A stretch of 64,000 nt of DNA from Pseudanabaena sp. FACHB-2040 (GCF_014696715.1 NZ_JACJQO010000005.1:682001-746000); one strand, 5' to 3'. Shown: positions 17,975-28,301, numbered from the stretch's first letter. The notes: generated by a model from the letters alone, not told the origin. Translations and numbers: made by a program.

Positions 17975-17994
17975 CCATGAGCGATCTTCGGTGA

Positions 17995-18729
17995 ATGGAT
18001 TTCATTGCTTTTACTGATCGCTTTTACAATAAAGCAGACGAATTCCGATGGCCATGGGTGGTGCTAACCCAACCTTTCGATATTGATCGGGTACTGACAA
18101 CCATTCGAGATGCGATCGCACCGTTTCCTAAGGCGGCTATGTTTCAGCTGGCAGAGGAGGGGTTTGACTCCCTGTTTGAGCAGCTGGTCTCCTGCATCAT
18201 CTCCATCCGGACCTACGATGAGGTCAGTGCGCCGGTTTCCCAACGCCTCTTTAAGCAGGCCCGGACGCCAGAAGCCATAGCGCAGCTATCCGTTGCCGAA
18301 ATTTTTGACTGTATTCGAGACAGTACCTTCGCTGACCGTAAAGCAGAGCAGATTTTGGCTATTGCTCAGCAAATTGTGTCGGAGTATGGGGGGCATCTAC
18401 CGGCTGACCCTGAAGTTCTCACTAGCTTTCATGGTGTGGGGCCCAAGTGTGCCCACTTGGCTCTGGGGGTGGCGTGTCATCTGCCGTATATCAGTGTCGA
18501 TGTGCATGTTCATCGGGTGACCAACCGCTGGGGCTACGTACAGACCCGGACGCCCGAGAAAACGCTGGTGGCGCTCCAGAAACAGCTGCCCCAGCAATAC
18601 TGGGTTGAGATTAACTCGCTGCTGGTGCCCTTTGGCAAACACATTTGCCGAGGGACTCGCCCTCGTTGCCAAACCTGTCCGGTCGAGTCTATGTGTGCTC
18701 AGGTCGGAGTCACAGAGGTGGGGGGATAG
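17995..18729 (+). CDS. Endonuclease III-like DNA glycosylase (HhH-GPD, 4Fe-4S)
   Basis: The 244-residue protein has the HhH-GPD fold marks: a helix-hairpin-helix with SFHGVGPKCAHLALG near residue 142, where the catalytic lysine is kept; the aspartate in ISVDVHVHRVTNR near 166; and a C-terminal cluster site CRGTRPRCQTCPVESMC with C-x6-C-x2-C-x5-C spacing for a 4Fe-4S cluster. It should remove oxidised pyrimidines and nick abasic sites. The first 50 residues and the segment CIISIRTYDEV differ from canonical Nth (usually LLSAQCTD), so it may be a divergent Nth subfamily. A dehydrogenase gene starts 6 bp downstream. Confidence 0.87.
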   Translation: MDFIAFTDRFYNKADEFRWPWVVLTQPFDIDRVLTTIRDAIAPFPKAAMFQLAEEGFDSLFEQLVSCIISIRTYDEVSAPVSQRLFKQARTPEAIAQLSVAEIFDCIRDSTFADRKAEQILAIAQQIVSEYGGHLPADPEVLTSFHGVGPKCAHLALGVACHLPYISVDVHVHRVTNRWGYVQTRTPEKTLVALQKQLPQQYWVEINSLLVPFGKHICRGTRPRCQTCPVESMCAQVGVTEVGG

Positions 18730-18735
18730 GCAGGT

Positions 18736-19713
18736 ATGAGCCGTTCTAAAATCTTTGTCACTCGCCGACTGCCCATTTCTCTCTCACCGCTAGAAGCTGT
18801 GGCGGAGGTTGTGCTTTGGCCTGAGCGGCAGCCCCCGCCTTATGAGGTGCTGCGGCGCGAGAGCCAGCGCTGTGAAGGGCTGCTGTGTTTGTTGACCGAC
18901 CGCATTGATGCAGCACTGCTGCAGGCTTCACCCCAGCTCAAGGTGGTGAGCCAGATGGCAGTCGGTTACGACAATATTGATGTCAAGGCTGCCACCGCGC
19001 TCAAAATCCCGGTGGGCCATACGCCAGGGGTATTGACCGAAGCAACGGCGGATTTGACCTGGGCTTTGCTCATGGCAGCGGCGCGGCGCGTAGTTGAGGG
19101 CGATCGGTTTACCCGCTCAGGCCAGTGGACGACCTGGGAGCCTGACCTGCTCTTAGGACCTGATGTGGCGGGAGCGACCCTCGGCATTGTGGGGCTCGGT
19201 CGCATTGGTCAGGCGGTAGCTCGGCGGGCGCTAGGGTTTGATATGCGAGTGCTTTATACAGCGCCTCGACCGGTTGATAAAGCCCTTGAGCAGCAGATCA
19301 GGGCTGAGTACGTTGACCTGAGTAGGGTTTTGCGAGAGGCCGACTTTATTACCCTGCACGTGCCGCTAACCACAGCAACGCATCATCTCTTAGGGGCAGC
19401 TCAGTTTCAGCAGATGAAGCCGACTGCCGTTTTGATCAACACGGCTCGTGGTGCCATCGTCGATCAGAAGGCGCTGTATGAGGCACTGCAGGCAGGGCAG
19501 CTAGCCGGGGCAGCGCTAGATGTTACTGAGCCGGAACCAACGCCACTGACAGAACCACTGCTCAGCCTACCCTCTGTCATTGTGACGCCCCACATCGGCA
19601 GTGCCAGCCGTCAGGCTCGTGAGAAGATGGCGCAGATAGCAATAGCTAACCTGCTGGCTGGCTTGCGAGACGATCCTTTACCTCATTGCGTAAATTCGGA
19701 GATTTATGGTTGA
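18736..19713 (+). CDS. D-2-hydroxyacid dehydrogenase (glyoxylate/hydroxypyruvate reductase type)
   Basis: The 325-residue protein has the NAD(P) motif GIVGLGRIGQAVARRA near residue 152 and the catalytic set Arg in NTARGAIVDQKAL near 237, Glu in LDVTEPEPTPL near 263 and His in TPHIGSAS near 286. It also has the family stretch MAVGYDNIDV near 75. The sequence fits the glyoxylate/hydroxypyruvate reductase (glycerate dehydrogenase) branch. A photorespiratory role would suit the glycerate kinase elsewhere in the window, but substrate use needs testing. It starts 6 bp after the nth-like gene and overlaps the next gene by 8 bp, indicating an operon. Confidence 0.9.
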   Translation: MSRSKIFVTRRLPISLSPLEAVAEVVLWPERQPPPYEVLRRESQRCEGLLCLLTDRIDAALLQASPQLKVVSQMAVGYDNIDVKAATALKIPVGHTPGVLTEATADLTWALLMAAARRVVEGDRFTRSGQWTTWEPDLLLGPDVAGATLGIVGLGRIGQAVARRALGFDMRVLYTAPRPVDKALEQQIRAEYVDLSRVLREADFITLHVPLTTATHHLLGAAQFQQMKPTAVLINTARGAIVDQKALYEALQAGQLAGAALDVTEPEPTPLTEPLLSLPSVIVTPHIGSASRQAREKMAQIAIANLLAGLRDDPLPHCVNSEIYG

Positions 19714-20539
19714 AGCTTCTACTCGGCTACGTGTTTTGGTGGTGGGTGCAACTGGCGGGGTTGGCCAGCTAGCAGTAGCCAACCTGCTGGAGCAGGGCTA
19801 TCCGGTGCGAGCATTAACCCGCTCTACAGAGAAGGTGCAGCGGCTGTTTGACAATCGTGTTGAGGCCGTCGTGGGAGACATTCGCCAGCCGGAAACGCTG
19901 CCACCTGCAATGACGGGGGTGGGCTATCTAATTTGCGCCACCGGTACAACCGCGTTTCCCTCACAACGATGGGAAATTGAGCTGCCAGAGGGAGGCGGAG
20001 GACTAGCAGGTGTAATAGGGTGGGGCCGCATTCTCACCGATGCCACTTACCGTCAGCAGCACAGCCGCAATAATCCTCATATAGTTGATGCTCTAGGCGT
20101 TGCCAATCTGGTTGCCGCCGCTCCTGCCGACCTCAAGCGGTTTGTCTTTATTTCATCAGTCGGCATTCAGCGCCAAAAGCAGTTTCCGTTTTCGGCCCTA
20201 AACGCCTTTGGTGTACTCGAGGCAAAGCAGCAGGGAGAGCAGGCAATTCAGCAGTCGGGCTTGCCCTACACAATCATTCGACCGGGGCGGCTCATCGATG
20301 GCCCCTACACTTCCTATGACCTAAACACGCTGCTTCAAGCCAAAACCCAGAGCAAGCGAGGCGTGGCCATTGGTCAGGGCGACACTTTGGCTGGAGACGC
20401 CAGCCGCATTGACGTGGCTGCCGCCTGCGTAGCCTGCCTGCAAAACCCAGCGGCAGAAAACCAAATTTTTGAGCTAGTTAACCAGGGCAGCCGTCCGGCA
20501 GAACTCGACTGGAACCGCTTGTTTGCCAGCCTGAATTGA
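19706..20539 (+). CDS. Atypical short-chain dehydrogenase, NAD(P)-binding SDR (NmrA/Ycf39-like)
   Basis: The 277-residue protein begins with a Rossmann motif VVGATGGVGQLAVANLLEQGY near residue 12 and continues with RALTRS, VVGDIRQPETL and the active-site-region sequence FVFISSVGIQ near 147, then YTIIRPGRLIDGPY near 189. This is the atypical SDR layout of NAD(P)-binding proteins such as Ycf39-like or complex I NDUFA9-like proteins, which are abundant in cyanobacteria. Many lack a known substrate. The ATG overlaps the dehydrogenase gene by 8 bp. No transit or membrane segment is visible. Confidence 0.87.
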   Translation: MVEASTRLRVLVVGATGGVGQLAVANLLEQGYPVRALTRSTEKVQRLFDNRVEAVVGDIRQPETLPPAMTGVGYLICATGTTAFPSQRWEIELPEGGGGLAGVIGWGRILTDATYRQQHSRNNPHIVDALGVANLVAAAPADLKRFVFISSVGIQRQKQFPFSALNAFGVLEAKQQGEQAIQQSGLPYTIIRPGRLIDGPYTSYDLNTLLQAKTQSKRGVAIGQGDTLAGDASRIDVAAACVACLQNPAAENQIFELVNQGSRPAELDWNRLFASLN

Positions 20540-20647
20540 GAAGAAGGGGTGGGGAATGTAAGGAGTAAGAGCTTTGAACTAAGGCCAGATTCACTGAAGT
20601 TAAAATCCAACACTCAGTAGTTTGGCCCTCTCCCCTCTGCTCTCTCC

Positions 20648-21019
20648 CTACTCCTCACAAACCTGTCGCCAAAGCGGGTGCCTAGGTCCTTTCTGGCGGA
20701 TGCGGCCGAGCTGCTTTTCGAGGCGTTCTCGTTCGTGGGTCGAGAGGCCAAACAAGATATGGCGGCTTTCTGCCATCAGAAGCGCCACTGTCATGCCGAC
20801 ACACAGGCTTAGACCTAGCGCCGACAGACGGTTATAGGCTAGCCCATAGCGGACTGCTGTCCAGGTGAAATACTGACGCAGCAGGGCTATTTCGCCGCGA
20901 AGGTGCCATAGACAAAGGGGGGCAACCACTAGCCAGAGCAGGCAGGTAATTATCCACCACCGCCGCATCATGACATCTCTGAGCCGGTTAATTTGGCGTT
21001 CGTAGGCGGAATCTGTCAC
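20648..21019 (-). CDS. Small conserved membrane protein downstream of secF
   Basis: The 123-residue protein has two membrane segments (about residues 20-38 and 67-85) and ends with a charged tail (STHERERLEKQLGRIRQKG). I recognise no domain. Its start lies 2 bp after the secF stop on the same strand, so it is almost certainly co-transcribed with secD and secF, and it could be a small accessory of protein export or just a passenger. Both ends appear cytoplasmic if the first helix inserts N-in. Confidence 0.75.
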   Translation of the reverse strand: MTDSAYERQINRLRDVMMRRWWIITCLLWLVVAPLCLWHLRGEIALLRQYFTWTAVRYGLAYNRLSALGLSLCVGMTVALLMAESRHILFGLSTHERERLEKQLGRIRQKGPRHPLWRQVCEE

Positions 21020-21021
21020 GG

Positions 21022-21999
21022 TTAAGGAGTGTCTTCAACCGTTCCGGGCAGGGGCTCAGCGTCGGCCTGGGTCGCGTAAGCTCGGCCTGTTCGCTCTCGC
21101 CAGAAGGCCAGCATTGTACTGGCCACAAAGATGCTGGAGTAGGCTCCGGAGACAAACCCAATAATTAGAGCCAGGGCAAAATACTTAAGTGTTTGCCCGC
21201 CAAACAGCAGGATGGCTAGCAGGGGCAGCGTGGTGGTCAGACTGGTGTTGATAGAGCGGGCTAGCGTCTGATTGACGGAGTCATCAACGAGCTTATCAAT
21301 GTGCTCACTGGGCTGAAGCTTAATGCTCTCACGCACTCGGTCGTAGATGACTACCGTATCGTTAACCGAAAATCCAACGATGGTCAGCAGGGCCACAATA
21401 AATAGGCTGTCTATCTCAACCCCTAAGACCAAACCCAAGGCAGCGAAGACGCCAGCAGTAATGAGAACATCGTGGAACAGAGCAATAATCGCAAAAACTG
21501 CGTAGTCAAACTCAAAACGAAGACTGAGGTAAACAATGATACCAGCAAACGAAACTACGAGTGCTAGCAGACCTGAGGCAAAGAGCTGTTGCCCGATTAC
21601 TGGCCCAACTGAGTCAATTTGAATTGAGTTGGGGTCAAACTGGCCCAAAGCGTTTTCGAGGGAGGACTGCAGTTGCGATCGCACCTCAGTCTCTAGATTA
21701 ATCGTTCGCACCGCCAGAGTCTGCCGGTCTTCGCCTATAACCTGCAGGCTACTGCTCTCTAGCCCCTGCTCAGCTAGCACCTGACGCACAACAGCCAGAT
21801 CAATCGGCTCGCTGCAGTTGTCGGGCACTGAACAGTCCCGCGTTAGCTGCAGCCGGGTGCCCCCGGCAAAATCGAGTCCAGGCCGCAGCGGCGTCCCTAT
21901 CTGCTGCCAGGAGATCGCCATCGCCACCAACCCTGCCAGGATGGCCAGACCCGAGATTGTCCACCAGAGGCGGCGCTGCTTAATAACGTTGAGCTTCAT
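21022..21999 (-). CDS. secF: Protein translocase subunit SecF
   Basis: The 325-residue protein has six membrane segments and the SecF signatures: [12 protein letters not shown] near residue 38, [17 protein letters not shown] near 127, [16 protein letters not shown] sequence near 170, [17 protein letters not shown] near 205, and [18 protein letters not shown] near 240. It works with SecD in the cytoplasmic or thylakoid membrane to pull translocated proteins using proton motive force. It starts 13 bp after secD. Cyanobacteria often keep pdhB-secD-secF order, as here. Confidence 0.96.
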   Translation of the reverse strand: MKLNVIKQRRLWWTISGLAILAGLVAMAISWQQIGTPLRPGLDFAGGTRLQLTRDCSVPDNCSEPIDLAVVRQVLAEQGLESSSLQVIGEDRQTLAVRTINLETEVRSQLQSSLENALGQFDPNSIQIDSVGPVIGQQLFASGLLALVVSFAGIIVYLSLRFEFDYAVFAIIALFHDVLITAGVFAALGLVLGVEIDSLFIVALLTIVGFSVNDTVVIYDRVRESIKLQPSEHIDKLVDDSVNQTLARSINTSLTTTLPLLAILLFGGQTLKYFALALIIGFVSGAYSSIFVASTMLAFWRERTGRAYATQADAEPLPGTVEDTP

Positions 22000-22012
22000 A
22001 AGACCAGGAGAG

Positions 22013-23434
22013 TTAGTACTTGGGGGCCTGCTTTAACCCCGGACAAAACAGTTCAGGCTTGCGGAACTGAGGCAGGGAGAGACTAAACAGCAGAAAAGTA
22101 CGGCTACAGGTCAGTGCCGTAAACATGCTAATGGCGACTCCAATGGCCAGGGTTAGGGCAAATCCTCGAACCAGGCCGGCTCCCAACCAGAACAAAGCAC
22201 CACAGGCGATCAGCGTAGTGACATTGCTGTCAAGAATGCTGGAGAAGGCTCGGTAAAAACCGGCCTCTACGGAGCGGTAGAGGGTTTTGCCTGAGCGCAG
22301 TTCTTCGCGAGTGCGCTCAAAAATCAGCACATTGGCGTCAACAGCCATGCCAATGCTGAGAATAAACCCGGCGATACCGGGTAGAGTCAGGGTAACGCCC
22401 AGTAGATTGAAGGCGGCCCAGGTCAGCAGAGCATAGATCACCAGCGACAGATCGGCCAGGATGCCTGGCAGGCGGTAGTAAACGGCCATAAAAATCAGCA
22501 CCAAAACTAGGCCGCCTATGCCTGCGTATAGGCTGCTCTGGATACTGTCACGGCCCAAAGTCGGTCCTACGGTGCGGTTTTCAACGATTTCGACAGGCAC
22601 TGGCAGTGCACCACCGCGCAGCTGAATGGCTAGATCTTGGGCAGAGGCAGCGTCAAAGTTGCCCGAAATAACAGCTCCACCCCCAGCAATGCCGGTTTCG
22701 GCGTACTGCACATCAACGGTGGGCGAGCTGATCAGGCGATTGTCAAGAAAAATGCCTAAACCACGTCCGGTGCCAGCTATGCTGCGGGTCAGATCGGCAA
22801 ACCGTTCGCCGCCTTCTCGATCAAACTGGATCTCTACCTGCCAAATTGATCCACTCGGCGGTAGACCCGCCTGGGCGTTGGTTAGGGCTTCACCTGTTAG
22901 CTGAGGCGGTTCAAATAGGTCGGCAATGGCGGCTTCGCTGGTTGCGATCGCAGCCTGTAGCTGCTCCAGCTCACTCACGGCATCTGAGTCAGGCAGGCCC
23001 CGTGACTGGGTCTGCTGCAGTGCGGCCAACTCCTGCAGGTGCCCCTGAAGAACCTGATTCTCAACCACAATTTGCTGCTCGGTGCCGGGCCTTTGCGCCC
23101 GAAACTCTAGCTGGGCCGTACCGCCCAACACCCGCTCTGCCTGCTCAGGATCATTGATGTCGGGTAGCTGAACCAAGAGCTGGTCACTGCCTAGCTCCTG
23201 CACAAGCGCCTCTGAGACACCCAAACCATTAACCCGACCCTCCACCACCCGTTTAACCGCATCTAGGGCCTCGGGAGTAATTTCCCTCACCTTATCAGTG
23301 GTCTGGACCTGTAGCGTCAGCTGAGAGCCACCCCGCAAATCCAGGCCCAACCGGGTCGGAATTTGTACGATCACCAGGACAGCCGCGATGGCCAATGCAA
23401 AAATGACCGCCAGCAGTAACCGTTGTCTTGCCAT
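22013..23434 (-). CDS. secD: Protein translocase subunit SecD
   Basis: The 473-residue protein has an N-terminal membrane helix with [14 protein letters not shown] near residue 28, the large periplasmic region with [26 protein letters not shown] near 235, and five C-terminal helices with [36 protein letters not shown] near 352 and [19 protein letters not shown] near 381. It is a complete SecD. It starts 38 bp after pdhB ends and is followed by secF after 13 bp, so the three probably share a transcript. Confidence 0.96.
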   Translation of the reverse strand: MARQRLLLAVIFALAIAAVLVIVQIPTRLGLDLRGGSQLTLQVQTTDKVREITPEALDAVKRVVEGRVNGLGVSEALVQELGSDQLLVQLPDINDPEQAERVLGGTAQLEFRAQRPGTEQQIVVENQVLQGHLQELAALQQTQSRGLPDSDAVSELEQLQAAIATSEAAIADLFEPPQLTGEALTNAQAGLPPSGSIWQVEIQFDREGGERFADLTRSIAGTGRGLGIFLDNRLISSPTVDVQYAETGIAGGGAVISGNFDAASAQDLAIQLRGGALPVPVEIVENRTVGPTLGRDSIQSSLYAGIGGLVLVLIFMAVYYRLPGILADLSLVIYALLTWAAFNLLGVTLTLPGIAGFILSIGMAVDANVLIFERTREELRSGKTLYRSVEAGFYRAFSSILDSNVTTLIACGALFWLGAGLVRGFALTLAIGVAISMFTALTCSRTFLLFSLSLPQFRKPELFCPGLKQAPKY

Positions 23435-23472
23435 AAATCACACATCTCAACAGCGAAGACTCTGGGTCAACC

Positions 23473-24456
23473 CTAAACCCTCAGAGCCACCATTTTCTCA
23501 ACCGCTTCTTCAATTTGCTTGGGCTGAACAATAGTTAGGCTCTCCAGCTTACCGTTATACGGTGTAGGAATGTCTTGAGAGGACAGACGCAACACAGGCG
23601 CATCCAGTTCATCAAAGAACCGGTCATTGATCGAGGCAATAATCTCTGCGCCCACCCCACCGGTCTTCATACACTCCTCTACCACGATAACTCGGTGAGT
23701 CTTGCGGATGGACTGACCAATGGTCTCAAAGTCTAGAGGCTTCAAAGAAATTAGGTCAATAACCTCGGGGTCAAAACCCTGCTTCTCCAGATTCTTCACC
23801 GCCTGCATGACGTGATGGCGCATGCGGGAATAGGTCAAGATCGTCACATCGCTGCCTTGCCGCACCACCTCAGCCTTGTCCAGAGGGACCAAATATTCGT
23901 GCTCAGGCAGGTCTTCCTTCAGGTTATAGAGCAGCACGTGCTCAAAAAACAGCACCGGATTGTTGTCACGGATAGCGGATTTGAGCAGGCCCTTCGCGTT
24001 GTAAGGCGTAGAACAAGCCACAATTTTTAAGCCCGGCACCGCCTGAAAGTAAGCCTCTAGCCGCTGGGAGTGCTCAGCGCCAAGCTGCCGCCCGACCCCG
24101 CCCGGCCCCCGAATCACCATCGGAATCTTGAAGTTGCCGCCAGAGGTATAGCGCAGCATTCCCGCGTTGTTGGCAATCTGATTAAAGGCCAACAGCAAAA
24201 AGCCCATGTTCATCCCTTCGATGATGGGGCGCAGCCCGGTCATGGCTGCACCAACGGCCATGCCGGTAAAACTGTTTTCGGCAATAGGCGTGTCAAGTAC
24301 CCGCAGTTCACCGTACTTCTCATAGAGATCCTTAGTGACCTTATAAGACCCGCCGTACTGCCCCACGTCCTCTCCCAGCACAAATACTGTGGGATCTCGC
24401 TGCATTTCTTCGTCAATCGCCTCCCGTAGGGCGTTGAACAACAGGGTTTCTGCCAT
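23473..24456 (-). CDS. pdhB: Pyruvate dehydrogenase E1 component, beta subunit
   Basis: The 327-residue protein opens with [16 protein letters not shown] and has [17 protein letters not shown] near residue 26, [17 protein letters not shown] near 56 and [20 protein letters not shown] near 79. The C-terminal transketolase domain contains [11 protein letters not shown] and [19 protein letters not shown]. With the alpha subunit it decarboxylates pyruvate using thiamine diphosphate and passes acetyl groups to the E2 lipoyl domain. It lies 83 bp after pdhA on the same strand and 38 bp before secD. Confidence 0.96.
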   Translation of the reverse strand: MAETLLFNALREAIDEEMQRDPTVFVLGEDVGQYGGSYKVTKDLYEKYGELRVLDTPIAENSFTGMAVGAAMTGLRPIIEGMNMGFLLLAFNQIANNAGMLRYTSGGNFKIPMVIRGPGGVGRQLGAEHSQRLEAYFQAVPGLKIVACSTPYNAKGLLKSAIRDNNPVLFFEHVLLYNLKEDLPEHEYLVPLDKAEVVRQGSDVTILTYSRMRHHVMQAVKNLEKQGFDPEVIDLISLKPLDFETIGQSIRKTHRVIVVEECMKTGGVGAEIIASINDRFFDELDAPVLRLSSQDIPTPYNGKLESLTIVQPKQIEEAVEKMVALRV

Positions 24457-24539
24457 TTTGAGCTATGCCAATAATTTATTTGATAAGTTCCAAAGTCATC
24501 TTGATCTAGGGGCCAGCAGCAACTGCCGCCAAAGGCTCC

Positions 24540-25571
24540 CTAGGCGTTTTCAGCAAAGATATCCCGGTAAAGGTCTTCAGGACTGGGCTCCGGGCTTTCT
24601 TCAGCAAAGACCACTGCCGCATCAATGGTTTCTTGAATGCGCTGCCGAACCGACTTTAGAGTTTCCTCATCAGCTAGGTTTTGCTCCAGCAAACAGACCT
24701 CAAACCGCTTGAGCGGATCGCGGGCTAGCCAAGCTTCTTTTTCAGCTTTGGAGCGCAGCTCGTCGGGGTCGGCCAAAGAGTGGCCCCGGAAGCGGTAGGT
24801 CAAACATTCAATCAACGTTGGGCCTTCCCCAGCGCGGGCACGGGCAACAGCCTTTTGGGCCACTTCCCGCACTGCTAGCACATCCATGCCGTCCACTTCT
24901 ACGCCAGGCATGCCAAAAACGCTGGCCTTGCGGTAGATCTCAGGCTGAGAGGTAGCTCGTTCGTGGGCCATGCCAATTGCCCACTTATTGTTTTCAACCA
25001 CAAATAAAATAGGCAGCTTCCAGAGAGCAGCCATGTTAAGGCACTCAAAAAACTGGCCATTGTTAGTGGTGCCGTCACCAAAGAAGCAGGCAGTGACCTG
25101 ATCAGCCCCAGCATCGCCCATCGCGTCTCGGCGGTAGCGCGATTGAAAAGCTGCGCCTAGCGCAACTGGAATACCTTCTCCAATGAAGGCAAACCCGCCT
25201 AACATATTGTGCTCTGCCGAGAACAGGTGCATAGAGCCGCCTCGGCCTCTGCTACAGCCAGTTTCCTTACCAAATAGCTCGGCCATTACGTTGCGAGCAG
25301 GCACCCCGGCGCTCAGAGCATGGACGTGATCTCGGTAAGTGCTGCAAACAAAATCATCGGGACGCATGGCTTTGATTACACCCGTAGAAACGGCTTCTTG
25401 ACCGTTATAAAGGTGAACAAACCCGAACATTTTGCCCCGGTAGTACATCTCGGCGCACTTGTCTTCAAAATAGCGGCCAAGCACCATATCTTCGTAGAGC
25501 ATCAGCCCTTCTGCCTGCGTCAGCGGGACTGATGCCGCGTGAAATGCTGGTAGTGTCCTTTCCTGAACCAT
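24540..25571 (-). CDS. pdhA: Pyruvate dehydrogenase E1 component, alpha subunit
   Basis: The 343-residue protein has [16 protein letters not shown] near residue 50, [13 protein letters not shown] near 77, [12 protein letters not shown] near 106 and the thiamine-diphosphate motif beginning [20 protein letters not shown] near 168, ending with the [13 protein letters not shown] phosphate-binding loop near 194. It makes acetyl-CoA from pyruvate together with PdhB. The start [14 protein letters not shown] agrees with cyanobacterial homologues as I recall them. The 399-bp region upstream is shared with the divergent ftn2 gene. Confidence 0.96.
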   Translation of the reverse strand: MVQERTLPAFHAASVPLTQAEGLMLYEDMVLGRYFEDKCAEMYYRGKMFGFVHLYNGQEAVSTGVIKAMRPDDFVCSTYRDHVHALSAGVPARNVMAELFGKETGCSRGRGGSMHLFSAEHNMLGGFAFIGEGIPVALGAAFQSRYRRDAMGDAGADQVTACFFGDGTTNNGQFFECLNMAALWKLPILFVVENNKWAIGMAHERATSQPEIYRKASVFGMPGVEVDGMDVLAVREVAQKAVARARAGEGPTLIECLTYRFRGHSLADPDELRSKAEKEAWLARDPLKRFEVCLLEQNLADEETLKSVRQRIQETIDAAVVFAEESPEPSPEDLYRDIFAENA

Positions 25572-25970
25572 GGGTTTGCTGAGTCCTAAGCCGCAATGTC
25601 CAATTTTTGACTATAGCGAAAAGGTCGTCCAACTGATCAGCCTGTACGACAGTCCTCGTCAGACCCCATTAGACTGTAGCTCCAGACTTTAACATTGCTA
25701 GAGCAGATCAATTCCTGATTCTGATCTTGAATATTCTGAACAAACAGGCCGAGTTGAGCGAATTGAATCTACTCATTCTAATATGATGGGTTGATGAAAT
25801 CTGACGGTAAGCTGGTCAGGACTGGAACCAACCCAGCTAAGGCTAGGCTGAAACAGGGTAGCATCTGACAACCATTGCAAAAAAAATTGCAAAAGATGAA
25901 ATCGTTCGCGCATCCGTTGCAAGCCTTTTTGGATACTATTCGATTGAATTCACTGGTGGGGATTTGAGCT
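25572..25970. other. Divergent intergenic region pdhA / ftn2
   Basis: About 399 bases separate the divergent pdhA and ftn2 starts. It is AT-rich around 25735-25800 (TTGAATCTACTC, TCTAATATGATG) and has a tandem TTGCAAAA repeat near 25876-25895. TACTATTC at about 25933 could be a -10-like element for ftn2. I see no hairpin terminator, tRNA or small gene. Confidence 0.45.
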
Positions 25971-28301
25971 GTGCGAATTCCGTTGGACTACTACCGTATT
26001 CTGGGGTTGCCGATTCAGGCGACGGCGGACCAGCTAAAGCAGGCCCATCGCGATCGCACCCTGCAGCTGCCCCGTAGAGAGTATTCCGAAATTGCCATCG
26101 ATGCCCGCAAGCAGCTGATCGATGAAGCCTACGCAGTGCTTTCCCAGGAGGGCTCGCGGAAAGACTACGACAGCAGGTTCCTGGCCAAAGCCTATGCCTC
26201 AGAAGATCCAGCCCTGCCCCCCGAGCCCCAGCCCAGCCCAGCGGAGGTCAGTGTCAACGCTGGGGAAGAGGCACTGCGCGCACTGGCTTCAGATCCGGCT
26301 GTCCCCGAGGCCCCCTACACCCCCACCATCGAAATTGACGACAGCCAGTTCGTAGGAGCCCTGCTGATCTTGCTGGAACTTGGAGAATACGAATTGGTCA
26401 TCCGCTTAGGGCGACCTTATTTATCCAGCGGCTCCCGACACCTCGAAAATCCCCTTGGCGACCCTAAAGCAGCCCTAGCCGATACAGTTCTGACGCTAGC
26501 TCTAGCCTGCCTGGAGCTAGGCCGGGAGCAGTGGCAGCAGCGCCAGTACGAAATTGCCGCCGAGTCGCTTGAAACTGGGCATGAGTTACTCATTCGAGAA
26601 AACCTCTTTCCCGTCATTCGAGCAGAAATTCAGACCGAACTTTATAAGCTGCGGCCCTACCGAATTCTAGAGCTGCTGGCTCGCCCCCTAGACCAAGCCC
26701 GAGAGCGGCGGCAGGGCCTCCAGCTGCTGCAGAGCATGCTGCAAGACCGGGGCGGTATAGAAGGAACCGACGATGACCTCTCTGGCCTGACGATTGACGA
26801 CTTTTTGCGCTTTATTCAGCAGCTGCGCGACTATCTAACCGCCTCCGAACAGCAGGAGCTTTTCGAAGCAGAGGCGCGCCGCCCCTCTGCCGTAGCGACT
26901 TATCTAACGGTCTACGCCTTGCTCGCTCGAGGGTTTGCCCGGCATCAACCGGCTCTGGTGCGGCGGGCCAAACAGCTCCTAATGCGAGTTGCAGCTCAGC
27001 AAGATGTGCATCTTGAGCAGGCCGTTTGCGCCTTGCTGCTGGGGCAAACCCAGGAAGCCAGCCAGGCCCTAGAGCTAAGCCAAGAATATGAGCCACTGGC
27101 CTTTATTCGCGAGCATTCCCAAGCCGCTCCTGACTTGCTACCTGGCCTGTGCCTGTATGCAGAGCGCTGGCTTAAGGATGAAGTTTTTCCCCACTTCCGA
27201 GATCTGCGAGAGCAGCAAACAGCGCTCAAGGAGTACTTTGCAGACCCGCAGGTACAGGCTTACTTAGAAGCCATGCCCGCCGACAGCCCCAACAGCCCAA
27301 CAGCCTCCTTTCCCCAATGGCGGCAGCAGAATAAAGCTGCTGCTGAGCCTGCCCCAGTCATGGCTCAAGACCCCCCGGTACAGCTTCGCCAGCCTGCTAA
27401 TTCGAGTCTCAAGGCAGAACCGAGCCGAAAATTTGAGAATCCCTTTGCAGGGTTAGGGCGCGCAGCAGAACCGCCGTTGCCATCAGAGATGGGAGAGCCC
27501 GCTGCAGCTCTCTCTATTGCCGAGCGGGTAGCGCAGCTCTCCCCCGAAGGCCGTTTAGAGGCTCCCTCCGGGCCAAAAGGTCCAGCCCCGCAAAATAACC
27601 ATAACGACCACAATGGTCGCAGTCGTAATGGCCGCAAACAGCCCACGATTGTCAAACCCGCAGGGGAGGCAAGCCCACCACCGCCGATAGAGGAGCGGCG
27701 GCAGCCCGGTGCTCGGATTCCGCGCTGGGATCGGCTGGCTTTGCTGTTTTTGGCCGGGCTGTTGGGTATGGGGGCATTAGGCTTTTTGACGACCCGCGCC
27801 TTTGGCCTCATGGCAGATATCTTTGGCGGCCCTAAAGTGCAGGGGCAACCTCTGGCTATTGGCGTGACCGCACCTGCTATTGAGATTCCGCCTGCTCCCA
27901 CCGAGGCTGAGCAAATCGGAGTTGAGGAAATTGCTGAAAGGGCAATCGAAGGTTGGCTGACCGCCAAGCGAGAGGCGTTGGGCGCTGACCACCAAGCTGA
28001 TAGTTTACGAACGGTCTTGGCCGACCCAGCTCTGACGCAATGGGAGCGCCGAGCCAGAGAAGCTAGACAGTCAAACTGGTACTGGGAGTATGAGCACGCA
28101 GTTGAAGTGAAATCAGTAGAGCCGAGAGATCCCTCTGCGGATGCCCTGCGGGCTACGGCCACGGTAACTGAAACAGGTCGTTATTTCGAGCAAGGCATTG
28201 AAAACGACTCTGCCTCCTACGAAGACACCCTCACCATGCAGTACGACCTCGTGCGCCAGGACGGGGATTGGCGCATCAAGGGCATGACCAAAGTGAACTA
28301 G
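25971..28301 (+). CDS. ftn2: Cell division protein Ftn2/ZipN (ARC6 homologue)
   Basis: The protein starts with GTG (MRIPLDYYRILGLP) and has 776 residues. Residues about 4-66 form a DnaJ-like domain (ATADQLKQAHRDR; the HPD triad is not kept), followed by a long helical cytoplasmic region, a P/Q/N-rich linker (about 430-580), one membrane segment (about 588-610) and a C-terminal DUF4101/ARC6 IMS domain (about 640-776) with AIEGWLTAKREALG. ARC6/Ftn2 anchors FtsZ to the inner membrane at the division site. Length and order match cyanobacterial homologues. I see no ribosome site directly before the GTG. Confidence 0.92.
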   Translation: MRIPLDYYRILGLPIQATADQLKQAHRDRTLQLPRREYSEIAIDARKQLIDEAYAVLSQEGSRKDYDSRFLAKAYASEDPALPPEPQPSPAEVSVNAGEEALRALASDPAVPEAPYTPTIEIDDSQFVGALLILLELGEYELVIRLGRPYLSSGSRHLENPLGDPKAALADTVLTLALACLELGREQWQQRQYEIAAESLETGHELLIRENLFPVIRAEIQTELYKLRPYRILELLARPLDQARERRQGLQLLQSMLQDRGGIEGTDDDLSGLTIDDFLRFIQQLRDYLTASEQQELFEAEARRPSAVATYLTVYALLARGFARHQPALVRRAKQLLMRVAAQQDVHLEQAVCALLLGQTQEASQALELSQEYEPLAFIREHSQAAPDLLPGLCLYAERWLKDEVFPHFRDLREQQTALKEYFADPQVQAYLEAMPADSPNSPTASFPQWRQQNKAAAEPAPVMAQDPPVQLRQPANSSLKAEPSRKFENPFAGLGRAAEPPLPSEMGEPAAALSIAERVAQLSPEGRLEAPSGPKGPAPQNNHNDHNGRSRNGRKQPTIVKPAGEASPPPPIEERRQPGARIPRWDRLALLFLAGLLGMGALGFLTTRAFGLMADIFGGPKVQGQPLAIGVTAPAIEIPPAPTEAEQIGVEEIAERAIEGWLTAKREALGADHQADSLRTVLADPALTQWERRAREARQSNWYWEYEHAVEVKSVEPRDPSADALRATATVTETGRYFEQGIENDSASYEDTLTMQYDLVRQDGDWRIKGMTKVN

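Larger units (their letters stand above)
17377..17994. other. 618-bp AT-rich gap with hairpins and a possible 35-codon gene
   Basis: This is the longest gene-poor stretch in the window. It is AT-rich with several A- or T-runs. It holds a perfect 14-bp stem-loop (17765-17799), a 7-bp stem-loop (17954-17974) and a short minus-strand frame (17821-17928). A small stem (AGCCT-GAA-AGGCT) near 17463 has a T-run on the minus strand. I recognise no known non-coding RNA here, but the density of structure makes a small RNA plausible. Confidence 0.5.

Noticed and set aside
27365..28162. 265-codon open frame on the minus strand inside ftn2
   Set aside because: It is a shadow frame of the ARC6/Ftn2 gene; the peptide is Ser/Arg/Gly-rich with no recognised domain.
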